A DNA stretch of 16,758 nucleotides, taken from the NCBI GenBank assembly GCA_035515515.1, contig DATJBC010000232.1, positions 1 through 16,758 on the forward strand, given 5' to 3'. Shown in pieces: positions 5,308 to 12,004 of the stretch. The notes under the pieces are model-generated. The model ran no database searches, was not told where the DNA came from, and saw nothing but the letters and a program-made list of their open reading frames with translations. A program made the translations under genes and the position numbers. The stretch comes from DATJBC01 sp035515515. Its GTDB lineage: Bacteria; Actinomycetota; Acidimicrobiia; Acidimicrobiales; UBA8190. How positions within the stretch are numbered: the first letter of the stretch is position 1; every line of letters starts with the position of its first letter.

Positions 5308-7800
5308 TCAGGCCCGCAGGGGGGCCCCGTGCGCGTCGCCCACGGCCGCGATGCAGCGCGCCCGTGCCTCGGCCACCTCGGCGTCGGTGAGCGTCCGGTC
5401 CGGGGCGCAGAAGCGCAGGCGATAGGCCAGGCTCCGGGCCCCCGCCGTCACGCCCTCGCCGCGGTACACGTCGAACAGGGTGACCGAGTCGAGCAGCTCG
5501 CCACCGGCGCGCCGCAGCGTCGCCAGCACCGCGGCGGCGGGGACGGTGTCTTGCACCACGAAGGCGAGGTCGATGTCGCTCGAGGGGAACCGGCTCACCG
5601 ACGCCAGGCGCGAGGGGCGGCGGGGCACGGCGCCCAGCAGGGCCCCGAGGTCCACCTCGAGCCAGCCCACGCGCCGGCGGGTGCTGTCGATCCCGAAGCG
5701 GGCCAACACCGCGGGGTCCACCTCCCCCACGACGCCGATGGCGCCCCCGGGCTCCTCCCCGGCCGGCGCCGGCCCGCCCGCCGTGGCCACCAGCCACGCG
5801 GCGCGCGCCGGATGGAGCCCCGGCGGGACCGCCGCCCCGGCGGGCGGGGCGCGCAGCTCCACGTCCACCACGCCGAGGTCGTCGGTGATCACGGTCCACG
5901 CCGCCGACGCGCTGGCCCCGTCGTCGCCCTCCTCGGCGAGCAGGACGGCCAGCACCTCGCGCTCGTCGATGACGGTGTCCCCGCGCTGGCGCAGCACGCG
6001 CGCCACGCGCTCGGGGCCCGGCGGCGGGAAGACGCGGCCGAACTCGAAGAACCGCAGCGCCCCCTGGCGCCTGTCGGCGTTGAAGGCCAGGGCGCAGAGC
6101 ATCCCGGGCAGGATGCTGCGGCGCAGCACGCTCTCCTCGGGGCTGAGCGGGTTGGCGACCCGCACCCCCTCGGCCATGCCCGCCCGGGCGTGGTCGTCGG
6201 GCCCCAGCAGCGAGGGCGTCCACGCCTCGTGGGCGCCGAGGCCGGCCGCCGCCGCGCGGACCAGGCGGCGCTCCCGTTGGTAGGGGCTCAGCCGGCCCAC
6301 CTGCGTGGTGAAGGGGCGGCGCCGGGGCACGTTGCCGTACCCGTGGTGGCGGGCGACCTCCTCCACCACGTCGATCTCCCGCTCGGTGTCGGGCCGGAAG
6401 GTGGGCACCGTCACCTCGAGGACGTCGTCGGACACCGGCGCGCAGGCGAAGCCGATGGGCGTGAGGTAGCCGGTGACGTCCGACTCGGACAGCTCGGTGC
6501 CGAGCACGGCGTTGACCCGGGACACGCGCACGGTGACCGGCGTGGGCGCGGGGACCTCGCCCCGCACGTCGATGACCCCCGACGCCAGGCGCGCCGACTC
6601 GCCGGCGGTGAGCGCCAGGACCTCGAGGAACCGCCGGGCGGCCCGGTCGATCCCCTCGGGGTCGCACCCCCGCTCGAAGCGCGCCGAGGCCTCGGAGCGC
6701 ACCTGCATGCGCTTGGAGGTCCGGGCGATGGCCATGGGGGTGAAGTAGGCCGCCTCCAGCAGGACGCGCCGGGTGGAGCCGGAGATCTCACTGGACGCCC
6801 CGCCCATCACCCCCCCGATGCCCACCGGGTTGTCCTCGGCGTCGCAGATGAGGCAGTCGCGCCGGTCGTCGCCCTTGCCCAGCGAGCGCGACGCCGCCCG
6901 GCGCTCGACGCCGTCGAGGGTGGTGACGGGCTCGTCGGGCCGGGCGGCCCGCACCCGCAGGCCGCGCCCCGGGAGGGCGTCGAGGTCATAGGGGTGGGTG
7001 GGCTGGCCCAGGTCCAGCATGGCGTAGTTGGAGGCGTCCACCACGTTGTTGATGGCGCGCATGCCGGCCAGCGTGAGGCGGCGCTGCACCCAGGCCGGGG
7101 ACGGCCCCACGGCCACGTCCAGCAGCACCCGGGCGGTGAAGCGCGGGCACAGGTCGGCGTCGGCGACCTCCACCGTGGCGAGCTCGGCCACGGGCGGCGG
7201 CGCCTCGGCCAGCGCGGCGCGGGGCTCGGGGATCGAGAACGGCAGCCGGAGGGCCGCCGCCAGGTCGCGGGCCACGCCCGCCATGCACCAGGCGTCGGGG
7301 CGGTTGGCCTCGACGGCGATGTCGTACACGACGTCGGGCTCGATCCCCAGTGCCTCGACCAACGGCGTCCCCGGCTCGGCCGTCCCGGGGGCCAGCACCA
7401 GGATGCCCTCGTGGTCGTGGGAGAGGGCGAGCTCGCTGCCCGAGCACAGCATCCCGTTGGAGGTGACGCCCTTCATGGAGCGCCGGGCGATCTCGAACCC
7501 CCCGGGGAGCACGGCGCCCACCGGGGCCAGCGGGACGGTGTCGCCCACGGCGAAGTTCCAGGCGCCGCACACCACCTCCACGTCGGTCCCGCCGGCGTCC
7601 ACCCGCACGCGCCGGATGCGGTCGGCGCCCTTGATGGCCCCGATCTCGAGCACCCGGGCCACGACCACGTCGCCCAGGCCCTCCCCCACCCGGCGGATCT
7701 CCTCGACCACCAGGCCCAGCTCGTCGAGGGCCACGGCGAGGCCGGCGGGGTCCCCGCCGAACGGGGCGAAATCGCGCAACCACGACAGCGGGGTGAGCAC
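5308..7800 (-). CDS. pheT: phenylalanyl-tRNA synthetase beta subunit
   Basis: This is the 830-aa beta chain of the cytoplasmic (alpha-beta)2 PheRS, at normal bacterial length. Domains in order: an N-terminal segment LTPLSWLRDF; an EMAP/Arc1p-type tRNA-binding domain (about 40-150, ending in SMKGVTSNGMLCSGSEL); B3/B4 editing region (about 200-370, including GIGGVMGG); B5 (about 390-470); the catalytic-like core with RFFEFGRVF; and the C-terminal FDX-ACB anticodon-binding domain (RFPSSDIDLAFVV to the end). The start is taken as GTG 7800, 5 nt after the pheS stop, because LTPLSWL is the usual N-terminus. No clear ribosome site is present, so it relies on coupling to pheS. It is the last gene of the infC operon. 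Confidence 0.97.
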   Translation of the reverse strand: MLTPLSWLRDFAPFGGDPAGLAVALDELGLVVEEIRRVGEGLGDVVVARVLEIGAIKGADRIRRVRVDAGGTDVEVVCGAWNFAVGDTVPLAPVGAVLPGGFEIARRSMKGVTSNGMLCSGSELALSHDHEGILVLAPGTAEPGTPLVEALGIEPDVVYDIAVEANRPDAWCMAGVARDLAAALRLPFSIPEPRAALAEAPPPVAELATVEVADADLCPRFTARVLLDVAVGPSPAWVQRRLTLAGMRAINNVVDASNYAMLDLGQPTHPYDLDALPGRGLRVRAARPDEPVTTLDGVERRAASRSLGKGDDRRDCLICDAEDNPVGIGGVMGGASSEISGSTRRVLLEAAYFTPMAIARTSKRMQVRSEASARFERGCDPEGIDRAARRFLEVLALTAGESARLASGVIDVRGEVPAPTPVTVRVSRVNAVLGTELSESDVTGYLTPIGFACAPVSDDVLEVTVPTFRPDTEREIDVVEEVARHHGYGNVPRRRPFTTQVGRLSPYQRERRLVRAAAAGLGAHEAWTPSLLGPDDHARAGMAEGVRVANPLSPEESVLRRSILPGMLCALAFNADRRQGALRFFEFGRVFPPPGPERVARVLRQRGDTVIDEREVLAVLLAEEGDDGASASAAWTVITDDLGVVDVELRAPPAGAAVPPGLHPARAAWLVATAGGPAPAGEEPGGAIGVVGEVDPAVLARFGIDSTRRRVGWLEVDLGALLGAVPRRPSRLASVSRFPSSDIDLAFVVQDTVPAAAVLATLRRAGGELLDSVTLFDVYRGEGVTAGARSLAYRLRFCAPDRTLTDAEVAEARARCIAAVGDAHGAPLRA

Positions 7801-7805
7801 GGTCG

Positions 7806-8873
7806 TCAGATCTGACGCAGGACACGCACGTCGTTCTCGAGCAGCACGCGCATGTCGGGGATCTCGTGGCGCATCTGCGCGCAGCGGTCGATGCCGAAGC
7901 CGAAGGCGAAGCCGGTCCACACCTCGGGGTCGACGCCCACCGCGCTGAACACCGCCGGGTCGACCATGCCGCAGCCACCCAGCTCCACCCAGCCCGTGTG
8001 CGAGCACGTGCGGCACCCCGCCCCCCGGCAGATGGTGCAGGTGATCTCGTACTCGGCGGAGGGCTCGGTGAACGGGAAGTACGACGGGCGCAGTCGGGAG
8101 TGGATGTCGGCCCCGAAGTAGGCGGTGGTGAAGGTCTCGATCGTCCCGGCCAGGTCGGCCATGGAGATGCCGGCGTCGACCACGAGCCCCTCAATCTGGT
8201 GGAAGGTGGCCATGTGCCGGGCGTCGGGCGTGTCGCGCCGGAAGCACTTGCCGGGCATGACGGCGTAGATGGGCGGGCCCTGGCCCTCCATGAGCCGGAT
8301 CTGGACCGGTGAGGTGTGGGTGCGCAGCATCACCGTCTCGGGCTCGCCGAGCTCGAGGTACAGGGTGTCCCACATGCCGCGTGCCGGATGGGCGGGGGGC
8401 ATGTGCAGGGCCTCGAAGTTGTACCAGTCGGACTCGACCTCGGGCCCCTCGGCCACCACGAAGCCCATGCCCGTGAACACGTCCTCGAGCTCGTCCCGGG
8501 TGCGCTGGACGAGGTTGAGCCGGCCCCGCAGCGGCGGGCCGATGACCTCGGTGAGGTCGATGCGGTCGGCGTGCAGGCGGGCGGCCCGCTCGGCGGCCTC
8601 GAGCTCCGCCCGCCGGGCACCGAGGGCGTCCTCGGCGCGCCGGGTGGCCTCGTTGACGCGCCGGCCCGCCTCGGGGCGCGCCGCGGGGTCGAGGGCGGGC
8701 AGCGCCTGGCGGGCCGCCGCCAGCCGGGAGCGCTTGCCCAGGACCTCGGTGCGCAGGTCGTCGAGCTCGGCCAGCGAGGTGGCGGCGCCGGCCCGGGCCG
8801 ACACCTCGGCCAGGAGCGCCTCGACGTCGAGGGGGCCGGGCGCCGGGTCCGCGTCCGGCGCGGACGCGGTCAC
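7806..8873 (-). CDS. pheS: phenylalanyl-tRNA synthetase alpha subunit
   Basis: The alpha chain has 355 aa. The N-terminal coiled-coil tRNA-binding arm spans about 15-110. Class II catalytic motifs follow: GPEVESDWYNFEALHMP (143-159), motif 2 FRRDTPDARHMATFHQIEG (211-229) and motif 3 GFAFGFGIDR (321-330). Four cysteines (279, 282, 287, 290; CxxC-x4-CxxC) before GGCGM form a zinc-knuckle-like insert seen in actinobacterial PheS. It activates Phe and charges tRNA-Phe together with PheT. The GTG start overlaps the methyltransferase stop by 4 nt (GTGA), with GGAG 8 nt upstream. Translation is therefore probably coupled along trmH-pheS-pheT. Confidence 0.97.
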   Translation of the reverse strand: MTASAPDADPAPGPLDVEALLAEVSARAGAATSLAELDDLRTEVLGKRSRLAAARQALPALDPAARPEAGRRVNEATRRAEDALGARRAELEAAERAARLHADRIDLTEVIGPPLRGRLNLVQRTRDELEDVFTGMGFVVAEGPEVESDWYNFEALHMPPAHPARGMWDTLYLELGEPETVMLRTHTSPVQIRLMEGQGPPIYAVMPGKCFRRDTPDARHMATFHQIEGLVVDAGISMADLAGTIETFTTAYFGADIHSRLRPSYFPFTEPSAEYEITCTICRGAGCRTCSHTGWVELGGCGMVDPAVFSAVGVDPEVWTGFAFGFGIDRCAQMRHEIPDMRVLLENDVRVLRQI

Positions 8874-9658
8874 GGGGCCGGCTCCATGGCGTGCAGGTTA
8901 GAGCGCCGGCGCGCCACGTCGAAGCACAGCACGGCCGCCGCGGTGGACACGTTGAGCGACTCGACGCCGCCCGCCATGGGGATGGTCACCCGGGTGTCGA
9001 CGTGGTCGAGCGCGGCGTGCGGCACACCCCCCGACTCGTTCCCCAGCACGAGGGCGAGGCGCGTGGGCGGCTCGAGGTCGGTGTAGGGCACGCCGCCGCT
9101 CGCCACCGCCGCCACCCGGGACAGCCCCGCCGCCCCCAGGGCCTCGAGGGTGGACGGCGCGTCGCCGGCCGGCACCACCGGGAGATGGAGCACGGACCCG
9201 GCCGAGGCCCGCACCGTCTTGGGGTTGAAGGCGTCGACCGTGCCGTCGCAGCACACCACGGCGTCGGCACCCGCGGCGTCGGCCACGCGCACGATGGCGC
9301 CCGCGTTCCCCGGGTCGCGCACGTCCACGCACACCACCACGAAGGTGGCCCCCGACAGCTGGTCCAGCGTGGCCCGGGGCATGGCCACCACGGCCAGCAC
9401 GGGCTGGGGGGTGATCGTGTCGGCCACGCGCTCGAGCACCCCGGGGCCGAGGTCGAAGACACGCGCCCCCCGGTCCGCCGCCGCCCGCACCACGCCGTCC
9501 ACCGCGGGCTGGGCGCGGGCCCCGGGCTCCACGAACACGCTCTCCACCTCCGCGCCCGCCGCCAGCGCGCCGGCCAGCAGCTTCACGCCTTCGACGACGA
9601 AGGCCCCTTCCGATCGGCGGGCGCTGCGGCGGCGAAGGAGCCGCCGCAGCCGTTGCAC
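8870..9658 (-). CDS. SpoU/TrmH-family rRNA 2'-O-methyltransferase (TsnR-like)
   Basis: A SPOUT (trefoil-knot) RNA methyltransferase of 262 aa from GTG 9658. An N-terminal RNA-binding domain (GAFVVEGVKLLAGAL, 18-32) precedes the catalytic domain with all three SpoU motifs: DVRDPGNAGAIVRVADAAG (112-130, Asn118), LVLGNESGGVP (203-213) and IPMAGGVESLNVSTAAAVL (226-244). It probably methylates a ribose in 23S rRNA, fitting its place between rplT and pheS; the exact nucleotide is unknown. The start is doubtful. GTG 9658 has no ribosome site. CTG 9691, which overlaps the rplT stop (CTGA), has GGAG 7 nt upstream and restores an N-terminal segment usual in this family, giving 273 aa. Confidence 0.9.
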   Translation of the reverse strand: MQRLRRLLRRRSARRSEGAFVVEGVKLLAGALAAGAEVESVFVEPGARAQPAVDGVVRAAADRGARVFDLGPGVLERVADTITPQPVLAVVAMPRATLDQLSGATFVVVCVDVRDPGNAGAIVRVADAAGADAVVCCDGTVDAFNPKTVRASAGSVLHLPVVPAGDAPSTLEALGAAGLSRVAAVASGGVPYTDLEPPTRLALVLGNESGGVPHAALDHVDTRVTIPMAGGVESLNVSTAAAVLCFDVARRRSNLHAMEPAP

Positions 9659-9687
9659 ACGCTGATGGCGAAAGGCGAGGGCTGCGG

Positions 9688-10095
9688 TCAGGACGCGTCT
9701 CCAGCGGCCACGCCCGCGGGCGCCGGTGCGCCGGCACCGTCGGCGAGGGCGGAGGTGGCCACCTCGACCAGCCGGGCGAAGGCGTCGGGGTCGGCGACGG
9801 CCAGGTCGGCCAGGACCTTGCGGTCCACCACCACCTCGGCCTGGCGCAGCCCGGCGATGAAGCGGCTGTAGCTGGTGCCGTTGGCCCGCGCCCCGGCGTT
9901 GATGCGCTGGATCCACAACCGGCGGAAGTCGCCCTTGCGGGCCCGGCGGTCGCGGTAGGCGTACTGCAGCGAGTGCATGACCGCCTCGTTGGCGGCGCGG
10001 AAGCTACGGCTGCGGTTGCCGTAGTAGCCCTGGGCCGACTCCAAGACGGCCCGGCGGTGCTTCTTCCCGTTGACGGCGCGCTTGACCCTGGCCAT
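9688..10095 (-). CDS. rplT: 50S ribosomal protein L20
   Basis: The protein has 135 aa starting MARVKRAVNGKKHRR, the invariant L20 N-terminus. ESAQGYYGNRSRSFRAANEA and RKGDFRRLWIQRINAGAR follow, so identity is certain. L20 binds 23S rRNA early in 50S assembly and represses its own operon in several bacteria. It is somewhat longer than the usual 115-125 aa because of an Ala/Gly/Pro-rich tail (about residues 117-135). ATG 10095 has a strong AAAGGAG 6 nt upstream. It follows rpmI after a 100-nt spacer holding two hairpins. All other gene junctions in this operon are overlaps or gaps of a few bases. Confidence 0.98.
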   Translation of the reverse strand: MARVKRAVNGKKHRRAVLESAQGYYGNRSRSFRAANEAVMHSLQYAYRDRRARKGDFRRLWIQRINAGARANGTSYSRFIAGLRQAEVVVDRKVLADLAVADPDAFARLVEVATSALADGAGAPAPAGVAAGDAS

Positions 10096-10130
10096 CAGCA
10101 GCTCCTTTCGTGGACACACATCCCATCACG

Positions 10131-10161
10131 ACGGCGGCCGGGCACACCCGCCCGCCGCCGT
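10131..10161 (-). promoter_or_regulatory. stem-loop in rpmI-rplT spacer, proximal to rplT
   Basis: Arms ACGGCGGC-c-GGGC (10131-10143) and GCCC-GCCGCCGT (10150-10161) pair over 12 bp with one bulged C and a 6-nt loop. It ends about 23 nt before the rplT ribosome site. It could be an attenuator, an L20-binding regulatory stem or an mRNA-stability element. Confidence 0.4.
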
Positions 10162-10165
10162 GGCA

Positions 10166-10190
10166 CCGGGCGGGAGGACCTCCCGCCGGG
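10166..10190 (-). promoter_or_regulatory. stem-loop in rpmI-rplT spacer, just after rpmI
   Basis: GGCGGGAGG (10169-10177) and CCTCCCGCC (10179-10187) are perfect inverted repeats around one base; in RNA this gives at least 7 bp with a 5-nt loop, extendable by two more pairs past a mismatch. It begins 5-8 nt after the rpmI stop. There is no U-tract, so partial termination, processing or regulation are all possible. Confidence 0.4.
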
Positions 10191-10195
10191 CCCCC

Positions 10196-10390
10196 TCAGC
10201 GACCGAGCAGGCGGCGCACCTCGCGCCGGTCGGCGGGGGCGACGTCGACCTCGCGCCCGAGGCGGCGTGTGCGCGTGCTCGACTTCTTCTCGAGGAGATG
10301 CGACCGGTAGGCCTGGCCCCGGCGCAGCCGGCCGGTCCCGGTGATCTTGAAGCGCTTGGCGGCGCCCCGGTCGGTCTTCATCTTCGGCAT
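10196..10390 (-). CDS. rpmI: 50S ribosomal protein L35
   Basis: A 64-aa basic protein starting MPKMKTDRGAAKRFKITGTG and containing RSHLLEKKSSTRTRRLG, the L35 signature; length is normal. L35 sits in the large ribosomal subunit. ATG 10390 lies one base after the infC stop (TGAgATG), with GGGAGG 8 nt upstream inside infC, so it is coupled to infC. An in-frame upstream ATG at 10420 lies within infC and would add ten residues before the conserved MPKMKT, so it is rejected. Transcription runs infC-rpmI-rplT, the order conserved across bacteria. Confidence 0.98.
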   Translation of the reverse strand: MPKMKTDRGAAKRFKITGTGRLRRGQAYRSHLLEKKSSTRTRRLGREVDVAPADRREVRRLLGR

Positions 10391-10391
10391 C

Positions 10392-11084
10392 TCAGCGTCC
10401 TCCCTCGGCGGCCGGCGCACCGTCGCCCGCCGCAGCCGGCGCGGCGCCGGGGGCGGCCTCCCCGTTGGCGGCGGCGCCCGTGGCGGGCGGCGGCGCCTGG
10501 TGCTCGTCCCCCGCCGGGCCGTCGTCGTGCGACGCCCGGGCGGCGGCGGATTGCCTGGCTCGCTTGTCCGGCGCCAGCACCATCACCATGTTGCGACCGT
10601 CGAGCCGGGGATCGGACTCCACGCGGGCCGTGCCGTCGACCTGCTCGGCCACCCGGTCCAGGATCTTCTTGCCCAACTCGGGGTGGAACACCTCCCGACC
10701 CCGGAACATGATCGTGACCTTCACCTTGTGCCCCTCGTGGAGGAACTTGAGCACCTGACGGGTCTTGGTCTCGAAGTCACCGGGCCCGATCTTGGGGCGG
10801 TACTTCATCTCCTTGATCCCGACGCTCGTGGCCTTGCGCCTCGACTCCTTCGCCTTCTGCGCCTCGTCGAACTTGTACTTGCCGTAGTCCATGATGCGGC
10901 AGACCGGCGGGTTGGCCATCGGGGCCACCTCGACGAGGTCGAGGTCGAGCTGCCGTGCGATGGCGAGCGCCTCGGGCAAGGGCCGTATCCCGAGCTGCTG
11001 CCCTTCGGGGTCCACCAAGCGCACGTCACGCGCACGGATGCGGTCGTTGATCCTGACGTCGTTGGTCGTGGTGGGTGTGGCGAT
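10392..11084 (-). CDS. infC: translation initiation factor IF-3, with rare ATC start
   Basis: IF3 binds the 30S subunit and checks start-codon choice. The conserved core runs from RINDRIRARDVRLVDPEG through VEVAPMANPPVCRIMDYGKYK, the linker, KIGPGDFETKTRQV and VTIMFRGRE to DGRNMVMVLAPDK. A low-complexity Ala/Pro/Gly tail of about 50 residues follows, longer than in E. coli but common in actinobacteria. No ATG, GTG or TTG occurs in frame between the upstream stop (11093-11091) and GTG 11024, and starting at 11024 would remove the conserved INDRIRARD. The ATC at 11084 has a GGGAGTGAT ribosome site 9 nt upstream. A non-canonical AUU/AUC start is the known autoregulatory feature of infC. The product is 230 aa and heads the translation operon. 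Confidence 0.93.
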   Translation of the reverse strand: MATPTTTNDVRINDRIRARDVRLVDPEGQQLGIRPLPEALAIARQLDLDLVEVAPMANPPVCRIMDYGKYKFDEAQKAKESRRKATSVGIKEMKYRPKIGPGDFETKTRQVLKFLHEGHKVKVTIMFRGREVFHPELGKKILDRVAEQVDGTARVESDPRLDGRNMVMVLAPDKRARQSAAARASHDDGPAGDEHQAPPPATGAAANGEAAPGAAPAAAGDGAPAAEGGR

Positions 11085-11098
11085 TCGACATCACTCCC
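11082..11098 (-). promoter_or_regulatory. infC ribosome binding site with ATC start codon
   Basis: On the minus strand GGGAG (11098-11094), continuing GTGAT like the full anti-16S match, is followed after 9 nt by ATC (11084-11082). An out-of-frame ATG at 11091-11089 lies only 2 nt after GGGAG and opens a 21-codon frame; it is too close to the site to be used well. IF3 discriminates against AUC, which gives negative feedback on its own synthesis. Confidence 0.65.
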
Positions 11099-11165
11099 GT
11101 CGTTGCGGGGCCCCGGGTCCCCCCGGAGCCGTTGGCGGAAGCGCGGCCGCTGCACGCGGCCCCCG

Positions 11166-11183
11166 TTCACGGACCACCGTGAA
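11166..11183 (-). promoter_or_regulatory. perfect stem-loop in infC leader
   Basis: TTCACGG and CCGTGAA form a 7-bp perfect stem with a 4-nt loop, 82 nt upstream of the infC start, within the predicted leader of about 170 nt. It is A/T-richer than its surroundings. It could be a leader RNA structure or a protein-binding palindrome. Confidence 0.35.
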
Positions 11184-11261
11184 ACCCGACGCACCGTGCC
11201 CGGTGGCGGGTGGGGGTGTGCCCGACGGCATGACCCCGCTTTCCCTGTTGGCTCGACGTTC

Positions 11262-11268
11262 TACGCTA
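11262..11268. promoter_or_regulatory. overlapping -10 elements TACGCTA between infC and the DUF1844 gene
   Basis: TACGCTA reads TACGCT on the plus strand and TAGCGT on the minus strand, both TAnnnT hexamers. The plus element ends 7 nt before GTG 11275, which implies a leaderless DUF1844 mRNA. The minus element would give infC a leader of about 170 nt. Neither has a clear -35. The rest of the 190-bp gap (11085-11274) holds only the infC leader hairpin and GC-rich sequence. Confidence 0.4.
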
Positions 11269-11274
11269 CCAGGG

Positions 11275-11745
11275 GTGAGCAGTCTCTGGACACCCGAAGG
11301 CGAGCACCGCGTCCGCCCGGCGGCCGCCCCGTCGGCGGGCACCGGCGAGCCGCCGGCGCCCGCGGCCGAGCAGGGCGCGCGTGGCGCGGCGGCGCCACCG
11401 GACCTGAGCGAGCGGGAGCGGGCCGAGCTCGCCGGCGAGCTCGACGAGCTGCGGCGCCAGCTGCTGGGCACCCCGGTCGAGGTCGTCGTGGCCAACCACG
11501 TGTACGGGTTGTTCGAGCTGGCCGCCCTCCACCTGTCGCAGGCGCCGCCCGACCTCGTCCCCGCCCGCCTGGCCATCGACGCCATGGCGGCCCTGGTGGA
11601 GGGCCTGGGCGGCCGCCTGGGCGAGACCGAGGGGTCGTTGCGCGACGCCCTCCACCAGATCCGCATGGCCTTCGTCCAGCTCAGCCGGGAGGGCCCCGGC
11701 GACGGCGCCGGCCAGGACGACCCCGGCCCGGGCGCCGGTGCCTGA
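11275..11745 (+). CDS. DUF1844-type protein divergent from infC
   Basis: The protein has 156 aa from GTG 11275. The first 40 residues are Pro/Ala-rich and probably disordered. Residues from about 65 onward (VVVANHVYGLFELAALHLSQ, then LVPARLAIDAMAALVEGLG, RLGETEGSLRDALHQIRMAF) match what I recall of DUF1844, a helical domain often encoded next to infC in actinobacteria. Its function is unknown. There is no ribosome site, and a -10-like TACGCT sits 7 nt upstream, so leaderless translation is likely. The overlapping 10891-based extension of the frame is antisense to infC and is rejected. It converges on the cold-shock-like gene, with 19 bp between them. Confidence 0.8.
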   Translation: MSSLWTPEGEHRVRPAAAPSAGTGEPPAPAAEQGARGAAAPPDLSERERAELAGELDELRRQLLGTPVEVVVANHVYGLFELAALHLSQAPPDLVPARLAIDAMAALVEGLGGRLGETEGSLRDALHQIRMAFVQLSREGPGDGAGQDDPGPGAGA

Positions 11746-11764
11746 GGGAGCCCCCGCCCGCCTC

Positions 11765-12004
11765 TCACGCCGGGTCGAGGGCGGCCACGTGGCGGGCCTC
11801 GTTGCGCCCGCCGTGCCCGGGCCCCACCCAGCACACCACCCGCGTCCCGACCTCGATGTGGCGCGACCCGTCGGCCACGGCGGTGCAGTGGAAGTCGAGG
11901 ATGGGGCCGTCGTCGGCGCGCACGGTGCCCAGGCCGCGCCCGTCGTCGAACTGGGTCACCACGGCGCACACCGGCATGCGGGGCCCGCGGCGCGGCTGGG
12001 TCAT
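11765..12004 (-). CDS. small cold-shock-domain-like (OB-fold) protein
   Basis: The product is 79 aa, starting MTQPRRGPRM. The pattern VVTQFDDGRGLGTVRADDG, ILDFHCTAV, IEVGTRVVCWV, GRNEARHVAAL follows the cold-shock domain layout (G-x-V start, charged turn, F-x-H strand, G-x-x-V-x-F, A-x-x-V end), but the aromatic RNP residues (FGFI, VFVH) are largely replaced. It may bind single-stranded nucleic acid or may have lost that ability. The ATG overlaps the hisG stop by one base (TGATG), so it is translated from the hisG message. It is the last gene of the rib-his operon. A second ATG at codon 10 is possible. Confidence 0.75.
   Translation of the reverse strand: MTQPRRGPRMPVCAVVTQFDDGRGLGTVRADDGPILDFHCTAVADGSRHIEVGTRVVCWVGPGHGGRNEARHVAALDPA

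Noticed and set aside
4792..7815. 1007-codon open frame on the plus strand, antisense to pheT and sco
   Set aside because: Its translation is His/Arg/Gly/Ala-rich low complexity with no domain. Such frames are expected opposite high-GC genes, and pheT and sco on the other strand are certain.
11101..11160. GC-rich partial palindromes (ggggcccc, gcggccgc) in the infC leader
   Set aside because: Short self-complementary GC words are expected by chance at this base composition and do not form one clear stem.
11091..11231. 46-codon frame (MPSGTPPPATG...) in the infC leader, ending 6 nt before the ATC start
   Set aside because: Only about 31 of 45 third positions are G/C by my count, well below real genes here, and it has no good ribosome site. 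Coupling to infC is possible but unsupported.
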